The notes under the pieces are model-generated. The model did not search any database, was not told the origin of the DNA, and saw only the letters and a list, made by a program, of their open reading frames with translations. From positions 1 through 7,627 of the forward strand of contig CAITQY010000518.1 of assembly GCA_903894655.1 (NCBI GenBank): a DNA stretch of 7,627 bases. Reading direction: 5' to 3'. The stretch comes from an uncultured Gemmatimonadota bacterium (lineage in GTDB: Bacteria > Gemmatimonadota > Gemmatimonadetes > Gemmatimonadales > Gemmatimonadaceae). The position numbers and the translations under genes were made by a program. Position 1 is the stretch's first letter, and each line of letters opens with the position of its first letter. Below, piece after piece: positions 7,012 to 7,627 of the stretch.

Positions 7012-7627
7012 ATGAACACATTCAGATCGATAGCGATGCTGCTGTGCGCCGTCGCGCTCACCGCGTGTGAGAAGAACGCCGTACAGGACATCACCGGCTC
7101 ATTGCCCGGTGCTCGCGTGAAGTTCTTCAACTTCGGCGTGAACACGCCGGCCGTGAACTTCTACGCCAACAACAGCAAGATCACGGCGATCACCTCGGCC
7201 ACCGGCGTCGAAGCGGTGACGGGCGTGAGCTCTGGTGGCGTGGGATCGGGCGGCTTCTACTCGGCCATCGAACCCGGGCAGTACTCGTTCACCGGCCGCA
7301 TCTCGGCCGCCGTGGACAAGGACGTCGTGATCAGCACGGCCGCGGCGACGCTCGCTAGCGGCAAGGCCTACTCGTACTACATCAGCGGCATCTACAACAC
7401 GACGGCGAAGACGGCTGAAGCCTTCGTGGTGGAAGACGCGTTCGTGGACACGCTCGACTACACGGTGGCCTACGTGCGGTTCGTGAACGCGATCTCCAAC
7501 GCCAGCCCGATGACGTTGTACGCGCGGAATCCCACCACCGGCGTGGAAGTGCCGGTGGGTGGCACGGTGGCCTACAAGGCCGGAAGTGCCTTCACGGCAC
7601 TGCCCGGTGCGGTGTATGACCTCAACA
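7012..7627 (+). CDS. DUF4397-like repeat lipoprotein (3' end outside window)
   Basis: The frame opens with ATG at 7012, 6 nt after the susD-like stop, and stays open to the right edge (205 codons seen). The N-terminus is a clear lipoprotein signal: MNTFRS, a hydrophobic core and a good lipobox LTAC with Cys19. Two related segments follow. ARVKFFNFGVNTPAVNFYAN starts at residue 34, and AYVRFVNAISNASPMTLYAR starts at residue 153. Both fit the opening strand pattern of DUF4397 repeats (A-x-V-R-F-x-N-x-x-x-x-x-P-x-x-x-Y). EPGQYSF (87-93) fits the later G-x-Y strand of the first repeat. The fold is expected to be beta-sandwich-like. DUF4397 has no established biochemical role. The operon position suggests an accessory surface or periplasmic lipoprotein for the SusCD complex, but that is inference. 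The second repeat is cut before its end. No Shine-Dalgarno is visible (TCAGCG before the ATG), so coupling to susD is likely. Confidence 0.85.
   Translation, partial: MNTFRSIAMLLCAVALTACEKNAVQDITGSLPGARVKFFNFGVNTPAVNFYANNSKITAITSATGVEAVTGVSSGGVGSGGFYSAIEPGQYSFTGRISAAVDKDVVISTAAATLASGKAYSYYISGIYNTTAKTAEAFVVEDAFVDTLDYTVAYVRFVNAISNASPMTLYARNPTTGVEVPVGGTVAYKAGSAFTALPGAVYDLN

Overview
The window looks like chromosomal DNA from a high-GC member of the Fibrobacterota-Chlorobiota-Bacteroidota (FCB) group. Gemmatimonadota is the best guess. The reasons are GC-rich codons throughout, a SusC/SusD pair (a system typical of Bacteroidota and relatives), a secreted PD40-repeat protein of the TolB-amidohydrolase type, and no Shine-Dalgarno motif at any of the four starts. 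A high-GC Bacteroidota or Rhodothermota lineage is the main alternative. The assignment rests on family recognition alone, since no marker gene is present.

Layout: (1) Positions 1-2073, minus strand, hold the first 691 codons of a large secreted beta-propeller protein whose C-terminus lies beyond the left edge. Its sequence resembles the N-terminal half of PD40-amidohydrolase fusions. (2) Positions 2074-2340 are a 267-bp divergent intergenic region with two candidate back-to-back sigma70-like promoters whose -35 boxes meet at 2215-2225, plus a small hairpin. (3) Positions 2341-5430, plus strand, encode a SusC/RagA-type TonB-dependent outer-membrane transporter. (4) Positions 5434-7005, plus strand, encode the partner SusD/RagB-type surface lipoprotein, 3 nt downstream. 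(5) Positions 7012-7627, plus strand, encode the first 205 codons of a lipoprotein with at least two DUF4397-like repeats, 6 nt after susD and cut by the right edge.

The three plus-strand genes are spaced like one operon for capture (SusD-like), TonB-driven import (SusC-like) and an accessory surface or periplasmic role (DUF4397-like) on an unidentified oligomeric substrate. No glycoside hydrolase, sulfatase, ECF sigma or anti-sigma gene is visible, so the substrate cannot be called. The divergent gene, if it is a secreted amidohydrolase, would fit a peptide or amide nutrient better than a glycan, but that is inference. I see no RNA genes, mobile elements, CRISPR arrays or intrinsic terminators. 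I did not find a clearly undescribed system. The most interesting points are the shared divergent promoter region and the SusC-SusD-DUF4397 trio in a probable non-Bacteroidota genome.
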